Shown: in pieces, positions 1 through 8,499 of the stretch
Position numbering within the stretch: the stretch's first letter is position 1
Layout: every line of letters starts with the position of its first letter
From: Saprospiraceae bacterium
GTDB taxonomy: Bacteria > Bacteroidota > Bacteroidia > Chitinophagales > Saprospiraceae
Reading direction: 5' to 3'
Assembly (NCBI GenBank): GCA_026993525.1
Contig: JALWSS010000086.1
Span: 1-64,000 of the forward strand
DNA: 64,000 bases
Notes under the pieces: model-generated
The model's input: only the letters and a program-made list of their open reading frames with translations
The model's database searches: none
Told to the model about the DNA's origin: nothing
Program-made: the position numbers and the translations under genes

Positions 1-111
1 TCCCAGTATTGCATTGATGAGTCTTGTACTCATTGGGTGATTGTTTTTTGTTTGGTTGCTAACCTCAAACTTAAAACTTTCACCCTTTTATGCATTAAAA
101 ACTTTCACGGA

Positions 112-432
112 CTATTGAATTGGAGATTCTGTAATTTTTGTGTGTGAACAACCGACCTTTGTTAGAGCCTCACGAATAATATTCTCATATTCAAAAGCTG
201 AGTATTTAGTCAACTGCTGATTTCTTAGGTTACTCTTGAATGAATTTAGGTTATTCGTCCATGCAGCATTCAATGTTATTGGATGCCCAGCAGTTACCGC
301 ATCATTTAAAAACTCTAAATCTTCAAGTAAATTCTCCTTTGATAAGATTTGGGCTTTTGAAATGCATCCCTGAATACTTAGAATCATCAAAAGGTAAAAC
401 AGTTTTATACAGATCCTGCTTATTTTATTCAT
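112..432 (-). pseudogene. S41-peptidase-like lipoprotein, N-terminal fragment
   Basis: A 106-residue reading frame begins with a lipoprotein signal (hydrophobic stretch, then QGC at about residue 23). The body, ENLLEDLEFLNDAVTAGHP followed by a helical stretch and a GCSHT motif near the end, resembles the N-terminal helical region of Bacteroidota S41 (tail-specific) proteases, where a DLdfL...HP segment precedes a GHT motif. It stops right after that motif, so the PDZ and catalytic Ser/Lys domains are missing. I did not find them in positions 1-111, though the window edge limits this. It is either a decayed gene or a short secreted paralogue. The family assignment is by motif memory only. Confidence 0.4.
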
Positions 433-601
433 TTTTTTTCTTTTATGTACCCTGCAACGCCCAAATATACGAATGTCGTTTATTTCACCATTAAATCATT
501 CTTATGAGATTTCGTCATTCAGAAGAAAAAATAACCACAAGTTCTTGGTTTTTAGGTGTTTACCTTTAGATTTGTCGGGAATCAAAAAGTTGTTATTGCG
601 A

Positions 602-832
602 ATGTTTGATATTTATAAAATACTAATCCGTTTCAAAGAGCAGTTGAAACTCCAGCGCTATGCTAACACTACCTTCAAATGCTATGGGAACTGCTGGCTA
701 AGTTTCTCAAGGCTTTTGAGCGCTATGATTTGACCAAAGTTACCGAAAAGAACATTGCGAACTATCCAAATCTACACGCACATCACTGATGCCGCCCAAC
801 GCAAACTGCAAAGCCCACTGGATAGTTTGTAA
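602..832 (+). pseudogene. Tyrosine recombinase relic with internal deletion
   Basis: Three fragments in different frames together read as the two ends of a XerC-like integrase. From 602 the frame gives FKEQLKLQRYANTTFKCYG, typical of the N-terminal SAM-like DNA-binding domain. A frameshift near 680 leads to AKFLKAFERYDLTKVTEKNI, the continuation of that domain. A second shift near 760 joins directly to IQIYTHITDAAQRKLQSPLD, which matches the C-terminal end containing the catalytic Tyr of the IYTH motif, and ends at TAA 830-832. About 200 residues of catalytic core (Arg, HxxR) are missing. The gene is dead. It marks an old mobile-element site next to the truncated S41-like gene. Confidence 0.7.
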
Positions 833-1237
833 GCTGCGAGTCCTGTTGAATCAAGGACACACAATCCCAAAATCCTCAACGGGTTGGAGAGATGGGGTTA
901 AAGCAGCCGACAAGGGCTGTATAACAAGAACCATTAGCCTGGCTGAAGACCTTCCCGGGTGCATCTCAAGCCAAATCGTCAATTGCCAGGCGGAATTGCT
1001 GCCAGGGGATGGGCGCTGGTGTTACGGCTGTGCAAATTTGGTCAGGATGGGGGTTGGTTGAATTGATACCTCCAATAACAAAAAGCTTGTTATACCAATG
1101 AGGAGTTACCTCCCCGACTTTCGATGTAGCCTATAGACTTTGAAAGTACGCCTGGCTGCGAGGCCTTTTCATCGAATTCGCTTGTTTTCTTAGGGCAGCC
1201 CTTCGATTGTCACAAAATGCCCGTGATGCTCTCTGTG
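833..1237. other. Gene-free spacer after the recombinase relic
   Basis: About 400 bases without a convincing gene. The frame at 789-1061 reads through in one direction but its product has no recognisable domain, is Cys/Gly-rich in a random-looking way, and starts inside the integrase relic. No inverted repeats of terminator quality were noticed. It may hold remains of the element that carried the recombinase. Confidence 0.4.
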
Positions 1238-3184
1238 TCATATCAACGCTACGTCAACCATCACTTCCAGTAGGGCCGGACCTTTGTGATCAGCTATTTT
1301 TTGCATAGCGGCTTCCAGGTTTTCCCTTTTGGCAATGCGAATGCCGAGGGCTCCGCAATTGTTGGCAAAGTCAGCAAAATTGGGGTTGTGCAGGCTCGTT
1401 TGCCAAACTTCAAGTTTTGAGGCCCGCTGTTCTTTGGAAATTTTACCGAGTTCAGAATTGTTAAGCAGAATGTGCTTTATGTGCATGTCATACTTGACAA
1501 GGGTGGTCAATTCGGCCAGATATTGTCCCAATCCTCCATCGCCGGAAATGGACCAGACCGGACGTTTACCTTTAACAGCCGCCCAGGCACCCATGGCGGC
1601 GGGCAAGGCAAATCCAATGGAGCCAAGATATCCCGACATAATTATAGACTGTTCTCTACACTCAAAATATCGCCCGAATGAATAGGCATTGTTTCCAACA
1701 TCAACGGTAATGACAGCATTAGCAGGCGTAATTCTGTTCATGGCGTCAAATACCGCAATAGAGCTGATGCCTTTTCCACGGTCATCCCTAAGTCTGCTGT
1801 CTTTTTCAGCTTTCCAGATTTTTTTGCGGGCAGCTATTTCACTTCGCTGGTCCACAGTGTTGATTTGACCTGTTAAGTCGTTAAAAAGGAGTTGGCAAGT
1901 AACCCCGATTTCACCCCAAAGAGCGGCATCAATTTTATGAAACTTGCTGAGCGCCATCGGGTCAAAATCGACCTGAATCAAAGGCTTTTTAGGGGTTATT
2001 CCGGTATGGTTGGAAAAAGAAGCTCCAAAGACGATGAGCAAATCACTCTCATTCATAAACCAGGAAGCAACCGGTGTTCCGCTGCGTCCCAGAACACCAC
2101 AAGCCAGCGGATGGTCATCAGGAATAAGTCCTTTTCCTTTAAACGTCGTAAGAACGGGAGCATGGAACATTTCTGCAAGCCTCGTGATGTTTTCCATACT
2201 ATGCCGGGCACCGTGTCCAACTATGAATACGGGCCGCCGGGACTTTTTAATCATTTGCACGGCCTTATCAAGCATTTCTGCCGGTGGCGATATCGTAAAG
2301 GGTGTAATTCTGTTTTCAGGTGTTTGAGTTTGTTCTACAGCAGGTTTTGCGGTGAATTGCACTTCATCCGGAAATGTAATGTGCGAGACATCCCGTTTTA
2401 CGAGGGCATGCTTTAGGGCTAAACTCATCAGCTCGGCATGTTTACTGTCTTTCTGAACAGCGATATTGAAATCTGCAACCGTTTGAAAGGCCTTTACAAG
2501 GTCCACTTCCTGAAAAGCACCCGTACCCAGCACCTGTGTGTTGATTTGTCCGGACAACGCAAGTAGTGGAACGCGATCCACCTTGGCATCCCACATACCT
2601 GTAAACATATTTGTGGATCCGGGCCCTGCAATGCCGAAACAGGCGGCAGGTTTACCGGTAAGTTTAGCATATCCACTTGCAGCAAAGGCGGCAGCACCTT
2701 CATGGCGTACGCCAAAAAAACGGAGTTTCTTTTGTTCTTCCAGACGGCGCATGGCATCGGCCACTCCCAGGTTGCTATGTCCGACCATACCAAAAACAGT
2801 ATCAATTCCCCAGTTGACCATGGTCTCCATCATCACATCGGAAATAGTGGGTTGATGCTCCTCTTCTTCCATGATGCCCACAAAGATTTCTCCGTTCTCT
2901 TCTTTAACCTGATAGGTTTCCACACCATCATCATAGCCCGGAGCTTTACCCGTACAGGGGTGGTAATCCCATCCGTGCCAGGGACAACGGAGTAAGCCGT
3001 TTTCGATGCTACCTTCTCCGAGTGGGCCACCCTGATGTGGACAGCGGTTATCAAGTGCGCATACCTTTCCTTCAAAATGAGTCAGGGCAATTTGTACATT
3101 CCCCGCCGTAACTGTCATCACCCTGCCTTCGGGCAGTTCATCCTTATTGTCAAGGACTTTGTACCAAATGATATTCCTTTTCAT
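1238..3184 (-). CDS. Rieske [2Fe-2S] domain fused to ThDP-dependent enzyme (pyruvate oxidase/acetolactate synthase type)
   Basis: Residues 1-105 form a Rieske ferredoxin domain with cluster ligands C48-x-H50 and C67-x2-H70. Residues ~112-648 form a complete three-domain ThDP enzyme: a PYR domain with the catalytic Glu in RHEGAAAF (E162), a central nucleotide-binding-like domain, and a PP domain with the ThDP/Mg motif GDGG...LLNN. The ThDP part resembles PoxB/acetolactate-synthase-like decarboxylases; the substrate (a 2-oxo acid) cannot be read from sequence. A Rieske domain on such an enzyme suggests that electrons from oxidative decarboxylation leave through the cluster, which is inference. 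It lies 5 bp downstream of another Rieske-fused enzyme and is certainly co-transcribed. The ATG start is supported by the complete Rieske fold that follows. Confidence 0.85.
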   Translation of the reverse strand: MKRNIIWYKVLDNKDELPEGRVMTVTAGNVQIALTHFEGKVCALDNRCPHQGGPLGEGSIENGLLRCPWHGWDYHPCTGKAPGYDDGVETYQVKEENGEIFVGIMEEEEHQPTISDVMMETMVNWGIDTVFGMVGHSNLGVADAMRRLEEQKKLRFFGVRHEGAAAFAASGYAKLTGKPAACFGIAGPGSTNMFTGMWDAKVDRVPLLALSGQINTQVLGTGAFQEVDLVKAFQTVADFNIAVQKDSKHAELMSLALKHALVKRDVSHITFPDEVQFTAKPAVEQTQTPENRITPFTISPPAEMLDKAVQMIKKSRRPVFIVGHGARHSMENITRLAEMFHAPVLTTFKGKGLIPDDHPLACGVLGRSGTPVASWFMNESDLLIVFGASFSNHTGITPKKPLIQVDFDPMALSKFHKIDAALWGEIGVTCQLLFNDLTGQINTVDQRSEIAARKKIWKAEKDSRLRDDRGKGISSIAVFDAMNRITPANAVITVDVGNNAYSFGRYFECREQSIIMSGYLGSIGFALPAAMGAWAAVKGKRPVWSISGDGGLGQYLAELTTLVKYDMHIKHILLNNSELGKISKEQRASKLEVWQTSLHNPNFADFANNCGALGIRIAKRENLEAAMQKIADHKGPALLEVMVDVALI

Positions 3185-3189
3185 AAGTG

Positions 3190-4809
3190 TTACTGTTGAG
3201 ATGAAATTACACCGCTATAAGCGATCCCCGTCAAGTAGTGAATATCCCGGTTGAAGGTGGTCAAATCTCCCGGATTAAATTTTGCAAAATCATCATAACC
3301 ACAGGCTCTAGCAATAACTTTTATCAATTCATTGGAAGCCAAAAGAAAATTGCGCAGTTGCACTGCTGATTGTTGGATGATAAGCCGAGATCTGAGTGAT
3401 TCCTTTTGGGTAGCAATACCTATCGGACAATTATTTGTGTGGCATGCACGCATTCCCAGGCAGCCGATAGCCTGCAATGCTGAATTTGAAACGGCAATGG
3501 CATCGGCGCCTAGCATCAGTGCTTTCGCAAAATCGTCGGCAATACGAAGTCCGCCTGTGATGATGAGCGTAACATCTTTAGCCCCAACTTTATCCAGATG
3601 TTTGCGTGCGCGCGCCAAGGCAGGTATGGTTGGGATGTTAATATTGTTTCTCAGTATTGAGGGAGCAGCGCCCGTACCACCACCCCGGCCATCAAGGATG
3701 ATGTAATCAGCACCGGCTTCCAAAGCAAAGTCTATGTCTTTTTCCAAATGTGAAGCGGCAATCTTAAATCCGATTGGAATGCCTGCCGTTTGTTTTCTGA
3801 CTTCATCGGCAAAATCGGCAAAATCCTGAACGGATAATAAATCCGGAAAAGCAGCAGGGCTGACTGCTGCCTGACCCTCCTTCAAGCCTCTGACTTCAGC
3901 AATTTCTCTGGTAACTTTATTTCCAGGCAGGTGGCCTCCGGTACCTGTTTTTGCACCTTGACCTCCTTTAAAATGAAATGCCTGAGCCTTTTTAACCTTG
4001 TCCCAGGAAAATCCGAATTTGCCGGAAGCCAATTCGTAAAAGTATCTTGAGTTATTCTGCTGTTCTTCGGGCAGCATGCCCCCTTCACCACTTGCAATCC
4101 CTGTACCGGCCATTTCAGCACCTTTGGAAAGGGCAATCTTTGCCTCTCGAGAAAGGGCTCCAAAACTCATATCAGAAACAAATATCGGAATCTCAAGTGT
4201 CAAGGGTTTTTTGGCATTCTTTCCGATGGTTACTTTTGTATAAACCTCTTCCTCATCCATCAACGGACGCTTGGCCAGCTGAGCCGGCAGGAATTGTATA
4301 TCTTCCCATTTTGGCAGTTTATTCCTGTCAACCCCCATGGCTTCGGTGAATCCATGATGACCAATCTTCTGCAATCCGTTTTTTGCCAACTCCTTAATAT
4401 AGGCTGTAAAAGGTTCAGTGTCTTCTGGATGGGTATCTGCATATTGACCTAGGTATTCATCCCTTTTAAAAGGTTGGGGGTGTTCTCTTAGAAAAGATTT
4501 AATTTCATCCAAATTCACGAAGACAGAATCATCTTCAATAAACGCCTCAAATTTGTGCAAGGCCTCTTCGTTGTTGTATTCAGAAACCCCCGTATCGTAG
4601 CGGTAATCCCAATGATGAAGACCGCATATCAGGTTGTCCCCGTCAATGTATCCATCAGACAAAAGCGCACCTCGGTGCAAACATCTGCCGTAAAGTACCG
4701 ATACAAAATGATCGTACCTGACAACTACCAAATCGAGATCCTCAACCATGGCATAGGTTGGTTGTCTGTCTTTCAATTCCGAAAAGTTGCAAATCTTCAC
4801 TTTATTCAT
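3190..4809 (-). CDS. Rieske [2Fe-2S] domain fused to glutamate-synthase-like FMN/Fe-S enzyme
   Basis: Residues 1-105 are a Rieske domain (C43-x-H45, C62-x2-H65). After a linker, residues ~150-510 match the FMN-binding, synthase half of glutamate synthase large subunit: GGQGAKTGTGGHLPGNKV, the glycine-rich DGRGGGTGAAP segment, and a 3Fe-4S motif CLGMRACHTNNCPIG (C-x5-C-x4-C). There is no glutamine amidotransferase domain, so it belongs to the 'glutamate synthase-related' proteins, whose substrates are mostly unknown. It is the first gene of a two-gene unit with the Rieske-ThDP fusion 5 bp downstream. Two unrelated catalytic domains having each gained a Rieske domain implies a shared electron partner, a proposal not shown by sequence alone. 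Confidence 0.85.
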   Translation of the reverse strand: MNKVKICNFSELKDRQPTYAMVEDLDLVVVRYDHFVSVLYGRCLHRGALLSDGYIDGDNLICGLHHWDYRYDTGVSEYNNEEALHKFEAFIEDDSVFVNLDEIKSFLREHPQPFKRDEYLGQYADTHPEDTEPFTAYIKELAKNGLQKIGHHGFTEAMGVDRNKLPKWEDIQFLPAQLAKRPLMDEEEVYTKVTIGKNAKKPLTLEIPIFVSDMSFGALSREAKIALSKGAEMAGTGIASGEGGMLPEEQQNNSRYFYELASGKFGFSWDKVKKAQAFHFKGGQGAKTGTGGHLPGNKVTREIAEVRGLKEGQAAVSPAAFPDLLSVQDFADFADEVRKQTAGIPIGFKIAASHLEKDIDFALEAGADYIILDGRGGGTGAAPSILRNNINIPTIPALARARKHLDKVGAKDVTLIITGGLRIADDFAKALMLGADAIAVSNSALQAIGCLGMRACHTNNCPIGIATQKESLRSRLIIQQSAVQLRNFLLASNELIKVIARACGYDDFAKFNPGDLTTFNRDIHYLTGIAYSGVISSQQ

Positions 4810-4900
4810 CAGCAGGCATTTAGGTTTTGTGATTAAAAAGTGGGCTCTTCACCCTTGAACAAAGTCAGTCATTGGGTGATTGTGAGAGATAGAATCCCCA

Positions 4901-4908
4901 CAAAGTTA
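4901..4908 (-). promoter_or_regulatory. Bacteroidota-type -7 box for the twin-Rieske operon
   Basis: On the minus strand TAACTTTG fits the TAnnTTTG -7 consensus of Bacteroidota primary sigma factors, about 90 bases upstream of the first ATG (4809). A good TTTG -33 box was not found at the expected spacing. The rest of 4810-5107 is AT-rich and gene-free. Confidence 0.4.
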
Positions 4909-5107
4909 TAAAAGATTCGATTTTGGTGATTATGAGGTGATACGACAACATTTGGCGCTTGTAATTTACATTGAGGTGCTACGCTTAAATATTGTGAATT
5001 AGCACTTCAGCACTCTAAATTTGCAAATTTACACAATGCTTATTTTTTGCTGTTACATTTATTTGTAACGCCATCTGTCAAAAGTACTCAAATGGCAGGG
5101 TTTGAGT

Positions 5108-6154
5108 TTAATTCATTTCTGTTATTGCAAATTCCAATATTGCTATTGGCTTGTTTGAAAGATTGATTAGTGTCGGATAAATATCATCTAATATTTCAGA
5201 AAATTCCTGATAGTTATCATTGCTTTCTTGTGGGCCATAGGCGCTCACCCCGAGCCAGTCAATATAATTGTCACCCGGGTAATAATTTTCAATTTCATTC
5301 CAACTTGTGTTGGGTTTTCCGTATGCGTCAATATGAAAAAACCAGGTTATATTATTTGCTCCATTTGTGTTACAAATTTCAATTATATGACGGTACGCAT
5401 CTCTAAATCTTTCTGGACCGTCAGGTAAATCGGAATCTCCATATCCCGTAGTTTCACCTGCTCCGTTATATTGTCCATTCCAAGGAAACCAGTTGCCGTT
5501 TACTTCTGTCCCAAATTCTGCCAATAAAGGCGAATTTGTTTTTGAAGCATCAATTGCCCATTGGGTCAAATCTGTATCAAAATATCCATCTATTATTTTT
5601 TGCATTGTGTAATTGGGGTCAGGGCCTCCTTCGTCAAAACTGGTTCTTGGCATTATCCTGATAAAAGGAATTTTACCTGCTGAAAGGATTGTGTTTACCT
5701 CTTCTTCGGGGAAATGAATGCTGTTGTACCAATTGTTTGAAAAATAAGCCCAAACAATGTCTTTACCTGTCAGTGTTTCAAAATCTTTTATCCGTTCCAG
5801 TGATACAATATCTTCAGTTCCTCCAAAATCGGGAAATGCAGAATGATAAATTCCGGAATTCGGCTCAATGAGTTTATCAGAATTGAAATTTGCCGTTGTG
5901 ATAAATGTTGAGGAGCTCACACTTTTCTTATAGGCCGACAGACTCTGGGGTGAAGAGTTTACTTTTAATAATGAGTTGTCGAAGTTTTCATGCCACCAGG
6001 ATATAGCTTTTATCCCAGGATATTTGTTGCTTTCGAGACTTTCAAATGCATTTTCTATCCATTTGGATTTTGTGTTTTCTGTTGTTTTTACATTTCCATC
6101 CCTATTGCAGGATATTAGGAATATGGATGCTGTAATCAAGAGTGTTTTAATCAT
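5108..6154 (-). CDS. GH26-like glycoside hydrolase lipoprotein, possibly C-terminally short
   Basis: A lipoprotein signal (ASIFLISC, Cys16) leads a 348-residue protein. AEFGTEVNGNWFPWNG matches the GH26 segment carrying the acid/base Glu (family form: HEMNGxWFPW), and PIAILEFAITE near the C-terminus fits the nucleophile strand. GH26 enzymes mostly cleave beta-mannans and related beta-glucans, so an exported polysaccharide hydrolase is likely; the exact substrate is unknown. The frame ends only four residues after the putative nucleophile region, whereas GH26 domains usually continue for some tens of residues, so the tail may be lost. It lies after the TPR gene on the same strand, with ~160 bp containing a degenerate repeat between them. 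Confidence 0.6.
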   Translation of the reverse strand: MIKTLLITASIFLISCNRDGNVKTTENTKSKWIENAFESLESNKYPGIKAISWWHENFDNSLLKVNSSPQSLSAYKKSVSSSTFITTANFNSDKLIEPNSGIYHSAFPDFGGTEDIVSLERIKDFETLTGKDIVWAYFSNNWYNSIHFPEEEVNTILSAGKIPFIRIMPRTSFDEGGPDPNYTMQKIIDGYFDTDLTQWAIDASKTNSPLLAEFGTEVNGNWFPWNGQYNGAGETTGYGDSDLPDGPERFRDAYRHIIEICNTNGANNITWFFHIDAYGKPNTSWNEIENYYPGDNYIDWLGVSAYGPQESNDNYQEFSEILDDIYPTLINLSNKPIAILEFAITEMN

Positions 6155-6206
6155 TCTATTGTCTGTTTAGGATGTTAAAATTTGTTCTGAGGTCCAAATG
6201 TCCCCG

Positions 6207-6270
6207 ACTCGAAATGGTTTGAGATTAACCCATTACTTTCGTCCAGCGCTGATGGGAAGCTTGGTTCCCG
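6207..6270 (+). repeat. Degenerate copy of the dispersed palindromic element
   Basis: ctcgaaatggtttgagatta...cgtccagcgctgatgggaagcttggttccc aligns, with roughly one change in four bases, to the element copy at 63930 (cgaagtggtttgggagtaa...cgtccagtgtggatggggagtttgggtccc). It lies between the GH26-like and TPR genes. Confidence 0.5.
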
Positions 6271-6318
6271 GTGTGCGTCCTGGATCGCCCCCTTATCCAC
6301 TTCATTTTTATTATAAAA

Positions 6319-6930
6319 TTATTTCACCACCTCATAAATGGCTTTTGCTTCTTTGGAAGAAGGGTTGTATTGCAGGGCGTTCAAAATTGCTTCGCGGGCT
6401 TCTTTGATGTTTCCCAGTTCCAATTGGATCGCAGCCATCAGGTAATTGGAATCAAAATCAAAAGGATACAGCAACAATACCTTGCTGATATATACAAATG
6501 CAGTTTGGTTGTCTTTAAAAATATAGTGATGGATATATGACAACCGGTAATTGGCTTGTGCATGATTGGGGTCGATTTTTAAAATTTCCTTGTAAACATC
6601 CACAACGTCATTCCAATTGCCCAGGGCTGCAAGTGGGTAAACTATTCCCATTCGAGCTTCGATGGATTTTGGCCTCAATGCAATGGCCTTGTTGTAATAA
6701 GATTTGGATTTTATATAATCACCGCTGAGGTAATTCAGCCAGCCAAGACGGAGGTTTAAAGGGTAGGAATTTTCAGCATACACTTTTGTCATTTCTGCTA
6801 TTGCCTTTGAATATTCTTCATTGCTTTCATAAGTATAACTGTTCAGGAATGCCTCAATGGATTGGTCTTGGCAGAACACGATCGTTGTGGTTATCAAAAC
6901 AATCATTGACGACAAAATGGACTTTTTCAT
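6319..6930 (-). CDS. Secreted tetratricopeptide-repeat protein
   Basis: 203 residues: a signal peptide (MKKSILSSMIVLITTTIVFCQ), then about four to five TPR units such as YIKSKSYYNKAIALRPKSIE, WNDVVDVYKEILKIDPNHA and IKEAREAILNALQYNPSSKEA. It is expected to be a periplasmic or surface protein-interaction scaffold with no enzymatic residues. It lies about 200 bp downstream of the TPR/barrel gene on the same strand and shares the TPR theme of that protein's N-terminus, so it may be an accessory of the same envelope system. The spacer allows its own promoter, so operon membership is uncertain. Confidence 0.65.
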   Translation of the reverse strand: MKKSILSSMIVLITTTIVFCQDQSIEAFLNSYTYESNEEYSKAIAEMTKVYAENSYPLNLRLGWLNYLSGDYIKSKSYYNKAIALRPKSIEARMGIVYPLAALGNWNDVVDVYKEILKIDPNHAQANYRLSYIHHYIFKDNQTAFVYISKVLLLYPFDFDSNYLMAAIQLELGNIKEAREAILNALQYNPSSKEAKAIYEVVK

Positions 6931-7128
6931 CTGCTAACTGATTTTATTGGATTCAATTTGGTTGGTGATCGAATTGCAGGCCATCAACTGAATTCAATGC
7001 GAAGGGTTTTGGCCCGTGTTTACCTTTGGTTCGCTGCTCGTCCCAGTGTGCTTGCTGCTCCCGGTTTTTCAAATCATAGCGAGCGACATCGGCCGAAACA
7101 GATTTGTGACTACAATTTCATGGTTGGA

Positions 7129-8499
7129 TTAAAATTGTATCCTAAAACCCGTGAATACAGCGAAGGCATCGTAACTTTCAAAAGTGAGCCCATCCCGGAT
7201 GTGCTCCTGCTGCAAGGTTACATACAACAAGCTTTGTCTGGATATATTGTACCGGCCTGTTAAACTGAAACGGTATGCCAACTTGTCGTAATTGTTTAAC
7301 ACGATGGAACCGCCAAACAGGGAGACCGGAAAATACCCCTTTTTTAAAAAATAGCCTTGAAGTGCGAATTTGTAACTGATGCCGGCACTGAAAAAAGGAA
7401 CGAGGACCCGGGTCATTTCCTGCTCCCTGACAAGCGTGAGGTATTCCAGGCCTGCTTCCAGGTACTTGTAGCGATTGAAAAAGAATGTCCAGGAGGCACT
7501 TGCGCCCAACTGGAGGTAATCAACCGTCGAGGTGGTGTTAATGTTGATTTGCCTTTGACCGGAACCGATGACATCAGAGGAGATTTGCTGTTGATTTTCT
7601 GTTACACTGGCAACAGTATCGGTTCTGATGGTTTGCGAATAATCTGGTTGGCTGTTCTCCAAATGCCAGGCAACATGAGGAGTAATGGAGAATCCATTGA
7701 TTCTTTTGGTCAGGTTTAGTCGTGCGTACAATGAATTCAATCGCAAGTTTCCATAAGTGCGTGTCTCGGTATGGATAGCGGTGTCATAACGGATGTTTTG
7801 TAATGAGTTGCTGCTGATTGGATTGCTGAATGAATTGATATAGTCAAAACTACGCGTGTAGCTGAAATAGTTTATTGTTGAGCTCATTCTCCACCCCTTT
7901 CTGAATAAATATTGTGGGGCCAGGAATAATTGATGTTGCTGGTATTTGCCCCAGAGCAACTCTTGTTGTATCCAGGTGTAACTGTGATAAAGGGATAATT
8001 TAGGTGAAAGTTGGAAGTTTATCCCAATATTTCCATAAAGCATTGTAGAAGCTACTTCCTTGCGGTTTGAAAATTTTGGTCCGCCCTCCAGGTATATGTA
8101 TTGTGCAATCCGCCTTTGCTGCTCAAGAATAGTTCTTTTTGAAGAATCCGGCATCAGCGAAATCATATCGTAGGCCTCAGGTGTTCGTCCGGTTGCCAGG
8201 TATATCCAATAGAGGTACTCAGCAGCAATACCGGTGCCCCTGTTTTGTTCCAGTGCCCTTTGGAGGTATTTTTCAGCAGTGTAGAATTTTCCCAATTCAT
8301 AGTTTGCAATCCCAAGCCTCATGTTGAGGTAGTAATAGTCAAATTGACCGGTAAGTGGTTTGCGCCCAAATTTGGCAAGTTGTTTCCATTTTTTTTGAGA
8401 GAATAAAGCATACGAGGTGCTGTCCACCAGCTTGAAATCTGACTGGCCAATGGCGTTTACACTGATAAATAAAAACAATATCAGGACAGAACGGTGCAT
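7129..8499 (-). CDS. TPR N-terminus plus outer-membrane beta-barrel (YaiO-like) protein
   Basis: 456 residues with a signal peptide (ILFLFISVNAIGQ). Residues ~30-150 are TPR-like (GIANYELGKFYTAEKYLQRA, YLATGRTPEAYDMI). From ~165 to the end the chain alternates short amphipathic strands rich in Tyr/Phe/Trp (YHSYTWIQQELLW, TINYFSYTRSF) and ends in a strand with terminal Phe (FTGFRIQF), the usual outer-membrane barrel signature. This architecture resembles YaiO-family proteins, a tentative name. Its ATG overlaps the end of the urea-transporter/M23 gene by 19 bp, so the two are translationally linked. It would supply the outer-membrane component of the PqqD/ATP-grasp cassette. Confidence 0.6.
   Translation of the reverse strand: MHRSVLILFLFISVNAIGQSDFKLVDSTSYALFSQKKWKQLAKFGRKPLTGQFDYYYLNMRLGIANYELGKFYTAEKYLQRALEQNRGTGIAAEYLYWIYLATGRTPEAYDMISLMPDSSKRTILEQQRRIAQYIYLEGGPKFSNRKEVASTMLYGNIGINFQLSPKLSLYHSYTWIQQELLWGKYQQHQLFLAPQYLFRKGWRMSSTINYFSYTRSFDYINSFSNPISSNSLQNIRYDTAIHTETRTYGNLRLNSLYARLNLTKRINGFSITPHVAWHLENSQPDYSQTIRTDTVASVTENQQQISSDVIGSGQRQININTTSTVDYLQLGASASWTFFFNRYKYLEAGLEYLTLVREQEMTRVLVPFFSAGISYKFALQGYFLKKGYFPVSLFGGSIVLNNYDKLAYRFSLTGRYNISRQSLLYVTLQQEHIRDGLTFESYDAFAVFTGFRIQF

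Noticed and set aside
1-33. Minus-strand ATG at 33 reading MSTRLINAILG off the left edge
   Set aside because: Only 11 codons visible; no way to support a gene.
789-1061. 90-residue plus-strand frame after the integrase relic
   Set aside because: Starts inside the relic in another frame and has no recognisable sequence.
30-4883. 15-bp match tcattgggtgattgt at 30 and 4869
   Set aside because: A few 15-mer matches are expected by chance in 64 kb, and no wider homology surrounds them.
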